A program made the position numbers and the translations under genes. The notes beneath the pieces are model-generated. The model was given only the letters and a program-made list of their open reading frames with translations. It ran no database searches and was not told the DNA's origin. From Parapedobacter lycopersici_A (GTDB taxonomy: Bacteria > Bacteroidota > Bacteroidia > Sphingobacteriales > Sphingobacteriaceae), in NCBI RefSeq assembly GCF_040395035.1, contig NZ_JBEBRB010000031.1, forward strand, positions 1 through 30,136: a stretch of DNA of 30,136 nucleotides, given 5' to 3'. Below are positions 9,454 through 16,781 of the stretch, in pieces. Numbering within the stretch: position 1 is the stretch's first letter; each line of letters opens with the position of its first letter.

Positions 9454-10140
9454 TCACTCCCCCTTTTGAATCAGTCGATTGATGTCCTTCAATTCACCGA
9501 AAAGCACCAGAATATCGCCTGCCGCCAAAACGGTGTCCGACTGGGCAATTCCGGTCGCCTCCTTGGCCCCGTTCACCTTGCTTTCGCCCTCTTCGGCAGT
9601 GATTTTAAGCGTGGTCAGCACAATAACCCGGTATTTATTGGTCAGGTTGGCTTCGCGCAGGCTCATCCCGATGTACTTGTCGGGCACCTTGGTTTCAATA
9701 ATACTGTACTTTTCCGAGACCTTAAAGGAGTCGACGATGTCAATATTGTCCAGCCGCATGGCCAGCCGCCCTGCAGCGTCCTCCTCTGGCATAAGGTACT
9801 CGCCGATATCCATAGCCTCCAGCACGGTTTTTTGCAGATCGGACACAACCCGCCCCACAATCCGCTTGACCCCCAGCTGTTTCAGCAGTGCCGTGGTCAG
9901 CAACGAGGCACCTTCATCCTCGCCGATGGCCACCACCACTGCGTGGGCGTCCTTAAGCGGCAAGGCACTTACAGCGTCAACATCGGTACTGTCCATGCAT
10001 ACTGTGTGGGTAATTTTTTCCTTAAGCTGTTCAACCTTCGCCATTTTATTGTCTGCGCCAATGACTTCATGGCCCAGTTCAGTAAGACGTATGGCGAGTG
10101 CCTTGCCGAAATTTCCTAAACCCAATACGATGTATTTCAT
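9454..10140 (-). CDS. Potassium uptake regulatory subunit, RCK domain (TrkA/KtrA type)
   Basis: The 228-residue cytosolic protein has one RCK_N Rossmann domain, with the nucleotide-binding loop GLGNFG at 7-12 and an acidic residue D30 at the end of the second strand. An RCK_C domain occupies the last ~80 residues (KVPDKYIGMSLREANLTNKYRV onward). A single N+C unit of this length matches KtrA-type regulators rather than the double-length E. coli TrkA. It would form a ring under the TrkH/KtrB channel and gate it in response to bound nucleotide. The gene starts 12 bases after the trkH stop, so the pair forms a complete Ktr-like uptake system on one transcript. Substrate and partner come from family knowledge. 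Confidence 0.93.
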   Translation of the reverse strand: MKYIVLGLGNFGKALAIRLTELGHEVIGADNKMAKVEQLKEKITHTVCMDSTDVDAVSALPLKDAHAVVVAIGEDEGASLLTTALLKQLGVKRIVGRVVSDLQKTVLEAMDIGEYLMPEEDAAGRLAMRLDNIDIVDSFKVSEKYSIIETKVPDKYIGMSLREANLTNKYRVIVLTTLKITAEEGESKVNGAKEATGIAQSDTVLAAGDILVLFGELKDINRLIQKGE

Positions 10141-10152
10141 ACGATTGACCGA

Positions 10153-11931
10153 TTAAAACAGGACTTTCTCCTGCGGATATTCATAACTTCTGTTCTTGGT
10201 ATTTTTGATCAGGGCAACCAGTAGGGTAAGCATGCCCACCCTACCCGTAAACATACAGCAGGTCAGTACTACCTTACCGGCATCGCTGAGCTGCGGGGTG
10301 ATCCCCACACTCAGGCCACAGGTGGCGTAGGCCGAAAAACTTTCAAAGGCTATTGCCCATAGACCCTGGTTCCCATCGGTGATTGACAGGGCAAGAATCG
10401 TGAGGCCAATAGCAAAAAATGAAAGAAAAATAATGGCAAAAGCCTTGTTTACGGAATCACCGGACACCTTGCGACCGAATATTTCGAGGTTATCCTTCCC
10501 CCTGGCCAAATTGAGCACATTGAGTACTGCTACGGAAAATGTCGTGGTTTTGATGCCGCCCCCGGTGGAACCGGGTGAAGCCCCGATCCACATCAGGAAC
10601 ATCATGATCAACAGCATCGGAAAAGACAGTCCGCCGGTGTCGGTTACATTGAAACCTGCTGTCCGGGCGCTGTTACCCGTAAAAAAAGCGGCTACCCATT
10701 TACCCCAAAGGGAGGGATGCTCTGCCAGTGCATGGTCATACTCCAATATAAAGGTCGTTATTGTCGAGAAAATAAACAATGCCAAGGTGGTCCAGACCAC
10801 CAGCCGGGTATTAAAACTGATCACCCACGCCCGGTAGGTAAAAGGCTGCCCGTGAATGACCCGTTTGAAAACATTGACGATCCAGCGCTTGACGAAGGTA
10901 TAAATGTTGAATACGATACCAAAACCAAGCCCCCCCACGATAAACAACGCGGCCACGGCCACCTGCAGCTCGTAGTTATAACGGAACAGTGGATGATGAA
11001 GCCCACCGGAAGCAAGGGAAAACCCGGCGTTGCAGAATGCGGAAACGGCATGGAATACGGCAAAAAAAATGCGATCTCCGGTTGACGAAAACATGGCCGA
11101 GTCAATGAAAAAGAAAATAAAAATTGCGCCGATTGCTTCAAAAATAAGCGTAACAAATATGATCTTCAATAAGGTACTGATCACCGAGCCTACCTTATTG
11201 TGCCCTAAGAACTCGCTGTACATGAGCTGATTTTTATAAGAAAACCCGCCCGCAAAAAAATAGCCGAAAAAACCGGTAAAGGTCATGATACCCAGCGCGC
11301 CAAGCTGCATCAGCACCAGGATAACCGTATGCCCGAATCCCGTAAACCGTGTGGCGATGTCAACGGTGGACAACCCGGTGATGCATACCGCACTCGTCGA
11401 CATGAAAAGGGCATCAACAAAAGACAATGGCTGCTGCCAGGTGGTTTTGGGTAGCATGAGCAGCAAGGTTCCCACTAAAATGAGCACCAGAAAACTGATG
11501 ACAAAAAGGATCGTGGGGTTAAAGTAAAAATTATCGAAAAACAGGCTGTTTTTTGACAGTTCACTCAGAAATACCGCAAAAATTCCCAGGTAAATCCATT
11601 CATCCTGCTGCAAAAAAGAAAGCAGCGGGTGTTCATTTGATCGCCCCAAAGCAACGAAGAGAAAATAAACGGCCAGCAGTAATCCACCGTAATGTGCCAC
11701 GCCGACTTTCCGTGCCACCACCATGGAAAACACCAGACGGAATAACCCAAGGGCGAAAAGACCGTAAAACAGCCAGACGATGACCGCGGTCACCTGCTGG
11801 GCGGTTACCTGGTCCGTATTGTACCCCAGGTGAAACAACACCACCAACACACACCCCAGGCTGCTGTACAACATAGCCCGGTCGATTATTTTCCCCCGGT
11901 ATTTAAAAATATATTTTAGTGTGTTTAGCAT
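10153..11931 (-). CDS. Potassium uptake channel subunit, TrkH/KtrB family
   Basis: The 592-residue membrane protein contains four pore-loop repeats of the SKT superfamily: STSAVCITGLST (about 179-190), FHAVSAFCNAGFS (293-305), TGNSARTAGFNV (418-429) and FSAYATCGLSVG (532-543). Each carries the conserved selectivity-filter glycine. A Gly-rich turn (GASPGSTGGGIKTTTF) follows the third repeat, as in the family. The pore region is preceded by about 140 extra residues with roughly four hydrophobic segments, which makes the protein longer than typical KtrB (about 450). Similar long forms are, as far as I recall, common in Bacteroidota. The gene follows the glutaminyl cyclase gene by 7 bases and precedes the RCK subunit by 12. 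Confidence 0.95.
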   Translation of the reverse strand: MLNTLKYIFKYRGKIIDRAMLYSSLGCVLVVLFHLGYNTDQVTAQQVTAVIVWLFYGLFALGLFRLVFSMVVARKVGVAHYGGLLLAVYFLFVALGRSNEHPLLSFLQQDEWIYLGIFAVFLSELSKNSLFFDNFYFNPTILFVISFLVLILVGTLLLMLPKTTWQQPLSFVDALFMSTSAVCITGLSTVDIATRFTGFGHTVILVLMQLGALGIMTFTGFFGYFFAGGFSYKNQLMYSEFLGHNKVGSVISTLLKIIFVTLIFEAIGAIFIFFFIDSAMFSSTGDRIFFAVFHAVSAFCNAGFSLASGGLHHPLFRYNYELQVAVAALFIVGGLGFGIVFNIYTFVKRWIVNVFKRVIHGQPFTYRAWVISFNTRLVVWTTLALFIFSTITTFILEYDHALAEHPSLWGKWVAAFFTGNSARTAGFNVTDTGGLSFPMLLIMMFLMWIGASPGSTGGGIKTTTFSVAVLNVLNLARGKDNLEIFGRKVSGDSVNKAFAIIFLSFFAIGLTILALSITDGNQGLWAIAFESFSAYATCGLSVGITPQLSDAGKVVLTCCMFTGRVGMLTLLVALIKNTKNRSYEYPQEKVLF

Positions 11932-11938
11932 GCACCTG

Positions 11939-12979
11939 CTACCGTTCCACCAGCGCGATCTCGTAAAGCTTATTCCAGTTTTTGCCGGTCACAAAAAGAC
12001 GGTCGCCCTTCCGGTCATAGGCAATGCCATTCAATTCATTGTCAATTTCCGCTTTGTTCGGATAAATGCCGATCAGGTTGATCTCTCCTTCTACTGCTCC
12101 GCTTGCAGGGTCAATGATTACAATAATGTCCTGCTGGTAAATATTGGCGTATATCTTTCCGTTTATCCACTCCAGTTCATTGATACTGTCTACAGGGCCT
12201 TTGCTGTTATATACTTCGATGAAACCCTCTTCGGCAAAAGATGCAGCATTCAGAAAGTACAGCCGGCTGCTGCCATCCGACTTAATAAGCCGGCTGCCAT
12301 CGTAACAAAGCCCCCAGCCTTCCGGGCTTTGGCCGTAGGCAAATTCGCCTGTCTTGGCAAAAGTCTGCTTGTTATAAACAAAGCCCACTTTTTCGAGGTA
12401 TGTAAGTTGGACGATCCGGTCGCCCATGATCGTCATTCCCTCGCCGAAAAACCGATCATCCAGGTTAATCCGCTGCACGACTTCTCCCGTCTGGTAAGCC
12501 ACTTTACGCAGCGACGATTTTCCGCGTAGCCCCGTGCTTTCGTAAAGATAGCCGTTTTCGTATTCAAGGCCCTGGGTAAACGCCTCGGGATCGTGCGGGT
12601 ATTCATGGACTACGTTGAAGCCATACCGCTTGGGCGGGTGCGGCACAACCACGATATTGCTATAGGCTACCTGTTCTTTACCATCGTGATAAAGCCGGGC
12701 ACTGAGCGTCCGGTTACCGAAAGCCGCTTCCCGCGTTTCCAGGCTAACCACACTGCTATCCGTCCTGCGGGCAAGCACTTCGTCGTCTATCGCGTATACC
12801 ACCGAATCGATGGCCGAAAGATTGTCCGGAAATTCAAGTTTAAGTGACAGGACATCACCGACGTTCACCATGGTGCCCGCGGTGGGCGACGAGAAACGGA
12901 ATTTCGCTGTTTTCTTCTGTGTATTGCATGAAGCAACCAGCGCAACAAGTACCGCCCCGAGATAAATCAATTTATTCAT
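11939..12979 (-). CDS. Glutaminyl-peptide cyclotransferase, lipoprotein, beta-propeller type
   Basis: I use the ATG at 12979 because MNKLIYLGAVLVALVASC is then a clean lipoprotein signal with the lipid-attachment cysteine at residue 18. The frame is open to 13021, but that start would overlap yraN. After the lipobox an Ig-like segment (about 25-120; GTMVNVGDVLSLKLEF) precedes the catalytic part. The latter carries the signature blocks of plant/bacterial glutamine cyclotransferases: FTQGLEYENGYLYESTG, FGEGMTIMGDRIVQLTY, EGWGLCYDG, INELEWINGKIYANIY and NELNGIAYD. The enzyme converts N-terminal Gln of peptides to pyroglutamate and is probably anchored facing the periplasm. The total of 346 residues fits the family plus an extra N-terminal domain. 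It sits in the dnaG-trkA run. Confidence 0.92.
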   Translation of the reverse strand: MNKLIYLGAVLVALVASCNTQKKTAKFRFSSPTAGTMVNVGDVLSLKLEFPDNLSAIDSVVYAIDDEVLARRTDSSVVSLETREAAFGNRTLSARLYHDGKEQVAYSNIVVVPHPPKRYGFNVVHEYPHDPEAFTQGLEYENGYLYESTGLRGKSSLRKVAYQTGEVVQRINLDDRFFGEGMTIMGDRIVQLTYLEKVGFVYNKQTFAKTGEFAYGQSPEGWGLCYDGSRLIKSDGSSRLYFLNAASFAEEGFIEVYNSKGPVDSINELEWINGKIYANIYQQDIIVIIDPASGAVEGEINLIGIYPNKAEIDNELNGIAYDRKGDRLFVTGKNWNKLYEIALVER

Positions 12980-13008
12980 GTTCGCAAACTTAGCTATATA
13001 TTTTACAC

Positions 13009-13374
13009 TTAGTCGGGCCAAAAGGCATCTTTTATCAGCTCGGTTCGATACGATTTGCGGTCCGCTGAATACAGGACAGAAACCACATCAAAACGAATCT
13101 CTCCTTCGTGGCGGTGTGCCAGGATGTACCGTTCGGCTGCACGTGTTAACCGGCCCTGTTTTACCCAGTCCACCGCCTCATGCGGCATCCCAAAGTTACT
13201 GCTCAGGCGCGTTTTTACTTCGACAAACACCAGGTGGTTGCCATCGCGGGCAATGATGTCAACCTCGAGGTGCTTATGTCGCCAGTTCAGGCAGATTATC
13301 TCGTATCCCTGCTGCTTCAGCAGCTGTACGGCAATAGCCTCGCCATCACGGCCCTTTTGCTGGTTACCCTGCAT
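13009..13374 (-). CDS. yraN: YraN-family endonuclease-like protein (UPF0102)
   Basis: The 121-residue protein matches the UPF0102/YraN family in length and motifs: GRDGEAIAVQLLKQQGYEI at the start, then NWRHKHLEVDIIARDG and LVFVEVKTR. The acids E37 and D39 with E52-x-K54 form a PD-(D/E)XK nuclease-like constellation. The biochemical role of the family is not well established; a Holliday-junction-resolvase-like fold is generally proposed. The start codon overlaps the dnaG stop by one base (TAATG), which implies translational coupling to primase. Placement next to replication genes fits a DNA-processing role, but that is inference. Confidence 0.92.
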   Translation of the reverse strand: MQGNQQKGRDGEAIAVQLLKQQGYEIICLNWRHKHLEVDIIARDGNHLVFVEVKTRLSSNFGMPHEAVDWVKQGRLTRAAERYILAHRHEGEIRFDVVSVLYSADRKSYRTELIKDAFWPD

Positions 13375-15314
13375 TATTTTATCACGATCGTCCCCAGTTT
13401 TTCAGCAATCAATTTGGAGACTTCTTTTATTTTTTGATAGTTGCCCATGAGTGCCGCAAGCTGCGCCGGGTCGGTTTCTTCTTTCATGGCTTCGCGGAGT
13501 TGGCCAAGCTGCTGTTCGACCTTTTTCTTTTTGATGCGGAATATGGCATGATATACCAGGTCTTCCAGCCGTTCTGATTCGTGCGAAACGTATATTTTGC
13601 GTTTCTCATCATTCCAATTGGGACTGAGGCTGTATTTCATGGACAGCAGTTCGACAGCCAGATCGGCAACGGTACGGTCGGCGTGGTTGACAAACACCCG
13701 CTCGCCCGGAAGCTCATTTCGCGTGATATGCGCTTTATAGGTATCGATGATGGTCACGCATGCCGGATCTTCAAACACCACGTCATGCAGCCCGCTCAAT
13801 AGCAACGGGGCAACCGGGATGTCACCGTCGGCCTCCCAGGTTGCTGGCTGGCTTCCGTAATTCAACAGGATCCGGATAATTTCGCGTTCTTGTAACAGGA
13901 CGGAATTCACCCCGGAATCTGGCTTCGGTTCCGTAACTGGAAAAGCATCCGGATATACAGCCGAAGGGAGGCGTTCCTCCGCGGCCGGCTCTCGGGGCCG
14001 TTTTTTCGCATGCCCAATACGGATTTTATTGAGTTCCGCAATAAGAATGCGTTCCTCCATATCAAGCAGCGTGCTGCACTCCCGGATGAACACCGAGGCC
14101 TTAATGGCATCGGGAATCAGTGCAATGCTGGCGACCACGTCATGAATCACTTCGGCGCGCCTCACCGGGTCGTTCCCGGCATCCCGTAGCAGCACCTGGG
14201 TTTTATATGCAATAAAGTCCTGCCGGTGTGTGGCGATGTATTGGGTAAAGGCTGCCGACCCGAATTGCTGCACATAAGAATCCGGGTCATTACCATCCGG
14301 AAACAATAGCACCTTGACATTCATCCCCTCTTCCAGCAGCATGTCCGTACCACGCAGCGAAGCCTTAATTCCTGCCGCGTCCCCATCATAAAGAATGGTC
14401 ACGTTGCTGGTATACCGGGAAATCAACCGGATCTGGCCCGTCGTCAATGACGTGCCGGACGAAGCGACCACGTTTTCAACACCTGCCTGGTGCATGGAAA
14501 TAACATCTGCATACCCTTCCACCAAATAGCAGTGATCGGCTTCAACAATGGCTTTTTTCGCAAAGTACAGCCCATACAGCACGTCCGATTTATGGTAGAT
14601 TTCGCTTTCGGGTGAATTGACGTATTTCGCCGCCTTTTTATCGGTCTTCAGTATACGGCCCCCAAAACCGAGGACCCGGCCGGTGAGGTTATGGATCGGA
14701 AAGATAACACGCCCGCGAAAACGGTCATATACGCCGCCGTCATCCTTTCGGATTACCAGGCCGGTCGCCTCCAGAAACTCGTCTTTATAACCCGCTGCCT
14801 TTGCCTGCTCGTACAATGCTGTCCAGGCTTCCGGCGAATAACCCAGTTCAAACTTACGGATGATGTCATCCCGGTAGCCGCGCTCCCGGAAATAATTGAG
14901 CCCAACCGTCTGGCCTTCCCCCGTGTCCCACATCGATCCAGAAAAAAAACGGCCTGCCCAGCCCGTGACAATAAACAGGCTCTCCCGCCGGTCCTGGGCA
15001 GCGAGTTGCTCGGGCGTTCTTTCCGTTTCCTCAACCGCAATGTGGTACTTCCCCGCGAGGTAACGGAGGGCCTCCGGATAGGAATACTTTTCGTGCTCCA
15101 TAACGAAACGCACCGAATCCCCCCCGGCACCGCAACCGAAGCATTTGTAGATGCCCTTGCTTACCGAAACGTTAAAGGATGGTGTTTTCTCATTATGGAA
15201 CGGACATAAGCCAATCAGTGATGTCCCCCGCTTTTTAAGGTCTACAAAATCACCTACCACCTCCTCAATGCGGGCGGCGTCCAGTATTTTATCGACTGTT
15301 TCCTGTTTGATCAA
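13374..15314 (-). CDS. dnaG: DNA primase
   Basis: Primase makes RNA primers for replication. The CHC2 zinc-finger ligands are visible in CPFHNEKTPSF and KCFGCGAGG (C37, H40, C58, C61). TOPRIM motifs follow: CYLVEGYADVISMHQAG with the catalytic Glu, and LYDGDAAGIKA with the acidic pair. A variable C-terminal helicase-binding part ends the protein. The frame is open to 15395, but I choose the TTG at 15314. The product then starts IKQETVDKILDAARIEEVV, matching the usual DnaG N-terminus, and AGGAAG sits 6 bases upstream as a ribosome site. This gives 646 residues. A possible ATG at 15371 shares the CATG palindrome with the divergent ugd start. dnaG appears to head a run of five genes. Confidence 0.95.
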   Translation of the reverse strand: MIKQETVDKILDAARIEEVVGDFVDLKKRGTSLIGLCPFHNEKTPSFNVSVSKGIYKCFGCGAGGDSVRFVMEHEKYSYPEALRYLAGKYHIAVEETERTPEQLAAQDRRESLFIVTGWAGRFFSGSMWDTGEGQTVGLNYFRERGYRDDIIRKFELGYSPEAWTALYEQAKAAGYKDEFLEATGLVIRKDDGGVYDRFRGRVIFPIHNLTGRVLGFGGRILKTDKKAAKYVNSPESEIYHKSDVLYGLYFAKKAIVEADHCYLVEGYADVISMHQAGVENVVASSGTSLTTGQIRLISRYTSNVTILYDGDAAGIKASLRGTDMLLEEGMNVKVLLFPDGNDPDSYVQQFGSAAFTQYIATHRQDFIAYKTQVLLRDAGNDPVRRAEVIHDVVASIALIPDAIKASVFIRECSTLLDMEERILIAELNKIRIGHAKKRPREPAAEERLPSAVYPDAFPVTEPKPDSGVNSVLLQEREIIRILLNYGSQPATWEADGDIPVAPLLLSGLHDVVFEDPACVTIIDTYKAHITRNELPGERVFVNHADRTVADLAVELLSMKYSLSPNWNDEKRKIYVSHESERLEDLVYHAIFRIKKKKVEQQLGQLREAMKEETDPAQLAALMGNYQKIKEVSKLIAEKLGTIVIK

Positions 15315-15356
15315 AGCTATTCTTCCTGTTTGGCAAGGTAAAATTAAGGATTTTTT

Positions 15357-15364
15357 TATTTTTG
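15357..15364 (+). promoter_or_regulatory. Candidate -7 promoter box of ugd
   Basis: TATTTTTG matches TAnnTTTG and ends only 5 bases before the ugd ATG, which would make the transcript leaderless or nearly so. A TTTG at 15329-15332 could be the -33 element, with a slightly long gap of 24. Confidence 0.55.
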
Positions 15365-15369
15365 CTGGC

Positions 15370-16752
15370 ATGAACATCACAAACATCTGCTGCATCGGGG
15401 CTGGCTATGTCGGGGGACCGACCATGTCAGTGATTGCCCAGCAGTGCCCGGACATCCGGGTAACGATCGTCGACATCAACGAGGCCCGCATTGCGGCATG
15501 GAACAGCGATGACCTCTCGGAGCTTCCGGTGTACGAGCCGGGGCTTGCCGGCGTGGTTGCCGAGGCGCGTGGACGGAACCTGTTCTTTTCCACGGATGTG
15601 GACAGGGCGATCGACGAGGCGCAGATGGTGTTCATCTCGGTGAACACGCCGACCAAGACCTACGGCAAGGGCCGTGGCATGGCGGCCGACCTGAAATACA
15701 TCGAGCTGTGCGCGCGGCAGATTGCCGCGGTGGCCAAGGACGACAAGATCATCGTGGAGAAATCCACGCTTCCGGTACGCACGGCCGATGCGCTCAAGAG
15801 CATCCTGCACAACACGGGCAACGGGGTGAACTTCCACATCCTGTCCAACCCGGAATTCCTGGCCGAGGGTACGGCCGTGGCGGATTTGCACAACCCCGAC
15901 CGGGTACTGATCGGCGGGGAGCACCCCGAAGCGGTGGAGGCCCTGGTGAGCATCTACGGGCGCTGGGTCGACCGCAGCCGGATCCTGACGACCAACCTGT
16001 GGTCCTCGGAGCTGTCCAAGCTGACGGCCAATGCGTTCCTGGCCCAGCGGGTATCCTCGATCAATGCCATCTCCGAGCTGTGCGAGAAGACGGGTGCCAA
16101 CGTGGACGAGGTGGCCCGTGCCATCGGTACCGACAGCCGCATCGGCCCGAAGTTCCTGAAGGCCTCGGTGGGCTTCGGCGGTTCGTGCTTCCAGAAGGAC
16201 ATCCTCAACCTGGTGTATATTGCCCGCAGCTACGGGCTGCAGGAGGTGGCCGACTACTGGGAGCAGGTGATCATCATGAACGACCACCAGAAACGGCGCT
16301 TTGCCGACAACATCGTACAGACATTATACAACACCGTTTCGGGCAAGAAGATCGTGTTCTACGGCTGGGCATTCAAGAAGGATACCAACGACACGCGGGA
16401 GTCGGCGGCCATTTACGTGGCGGACGCCCTGCTGGCCGAGGAGGCCGAGATCACCGTGTATGACCCGAAGGTGCCGGCCGGACAGGTGTACAGGGACCTG
16501 GATTACCTGGGCACGCGCAGCCCGGAGGAGAACCGCCGGCTGGTCACGGTGGTCGGCGACCCCTACGAAGCCGCCGGCGATGCCCATGCCATTGCCGTGC
16601 TCACCGAATGGGATGAATTCAGAACCTACGACTGGAAACGGATCAGGGAACACATGATGAAACCCGCTTTCGTGTTCGATGGAAGGAAAATCCTCGCAGC
16701 AAATAAACTTGACCAAATCGGATTCCAGTATTATGAAGTCGGTGCGGGGTAA
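15370..16752 (+). CDS. ugd: UDP-glucose 6-dehydrogenase
   Basis: The 460-residue enzyme oxidises UDP-glucose to UDP-glucuronate with two NAD+ and supplies uronic acids for surface polysaccharide. Its sequence is closer to the animal/plant UGDH type than to the short bacterial type. Visible features are the Rossmann loop CCIGAGYVGGPT, FISVNTPTK, EKSTLPVRTA, and the catalytic region FLKASVGFGGSCFQKDILN with nucleophile C273. K217, N221 and D277 match the human K220, N224 and D280 by position and context. I start at 15370, since upstream codons in frame belong to the divergent dnaG. The middle of the gene is strikingly GC-rich and G/C-ending in codon use, unlike both its ends and its neighbours. 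No polysaccharide genes are adjacent. Confidence 0.96.
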   Translation: MNITNICCIGAGYVGGPTMSVIAQQCPDIRVTIVDINEARIAAWNSDDLSELPVYEPGLAGVVAEARGRNLFFSTDVDRAIDEAQMVFISVNTPTKTYGKGRGMAADLKYIELCARQIAAVAKDDKIIVEKSTLPVRTADALKSILHNTGNGVNFHILSNPEFLAEGTAVADLHNPDRVLIGGEHPEAVEALVSIYGRWVDRSRILTTNLWSSELSKLTANAFLAQRVSSINAISELCEKTGANVDEVARAIGTDSRIGPKFLKASVGFGGSCFQKDILNLVYIARSYGLQEVADYWEQVIIMNDHQKRRFADNIVQTLYNTVSGKKIVFYGWAFKKDTNDTRESAAIYVADALLAEEAEITVYDPKVPAGQVYRDLDYLGTRSPEENRRLVTVVGDPYEAAGDAHAIAVLTEWDEFRTYDWKRIREHMMKPAFVFDGRKILAANKLDQIGFQYYEVGAG

Positions 16753-16781
16753 CCCGCCGGGTGGCCGCTAGCACCGGAAAC

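Noticed and set aside
9439..10156. Two plus-strand ORFs of about 225 codons across the RCK gene
   Set aside because: They are antisense shadows. The minus strand encodes a clear two-domain RCK protein and the plus-strand products show no recognisable domains.
13009..13021. Upstream start of the glutaminyl cyclase at 13021
   Set aside because: It overlaps yraN and places 14 polar residues before the lipoprotein signal; the ATG at 12979 gives a proper lipobox.
15427..16463. Long overlapping ORFs in ugd (286 codons minus, 251 codons plus in another frame)
   Set aside because: High GC removes stop codons in all frames. The ugd frame contains all catalytic residues, and the others look compositionally random.
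16744..16781. GC-rich inverted repeat (GCGGG/CCCGC) between ugd and the protease as a terminator
   Set aside because: The stem is only 5 bases and has no T-run on either strand.
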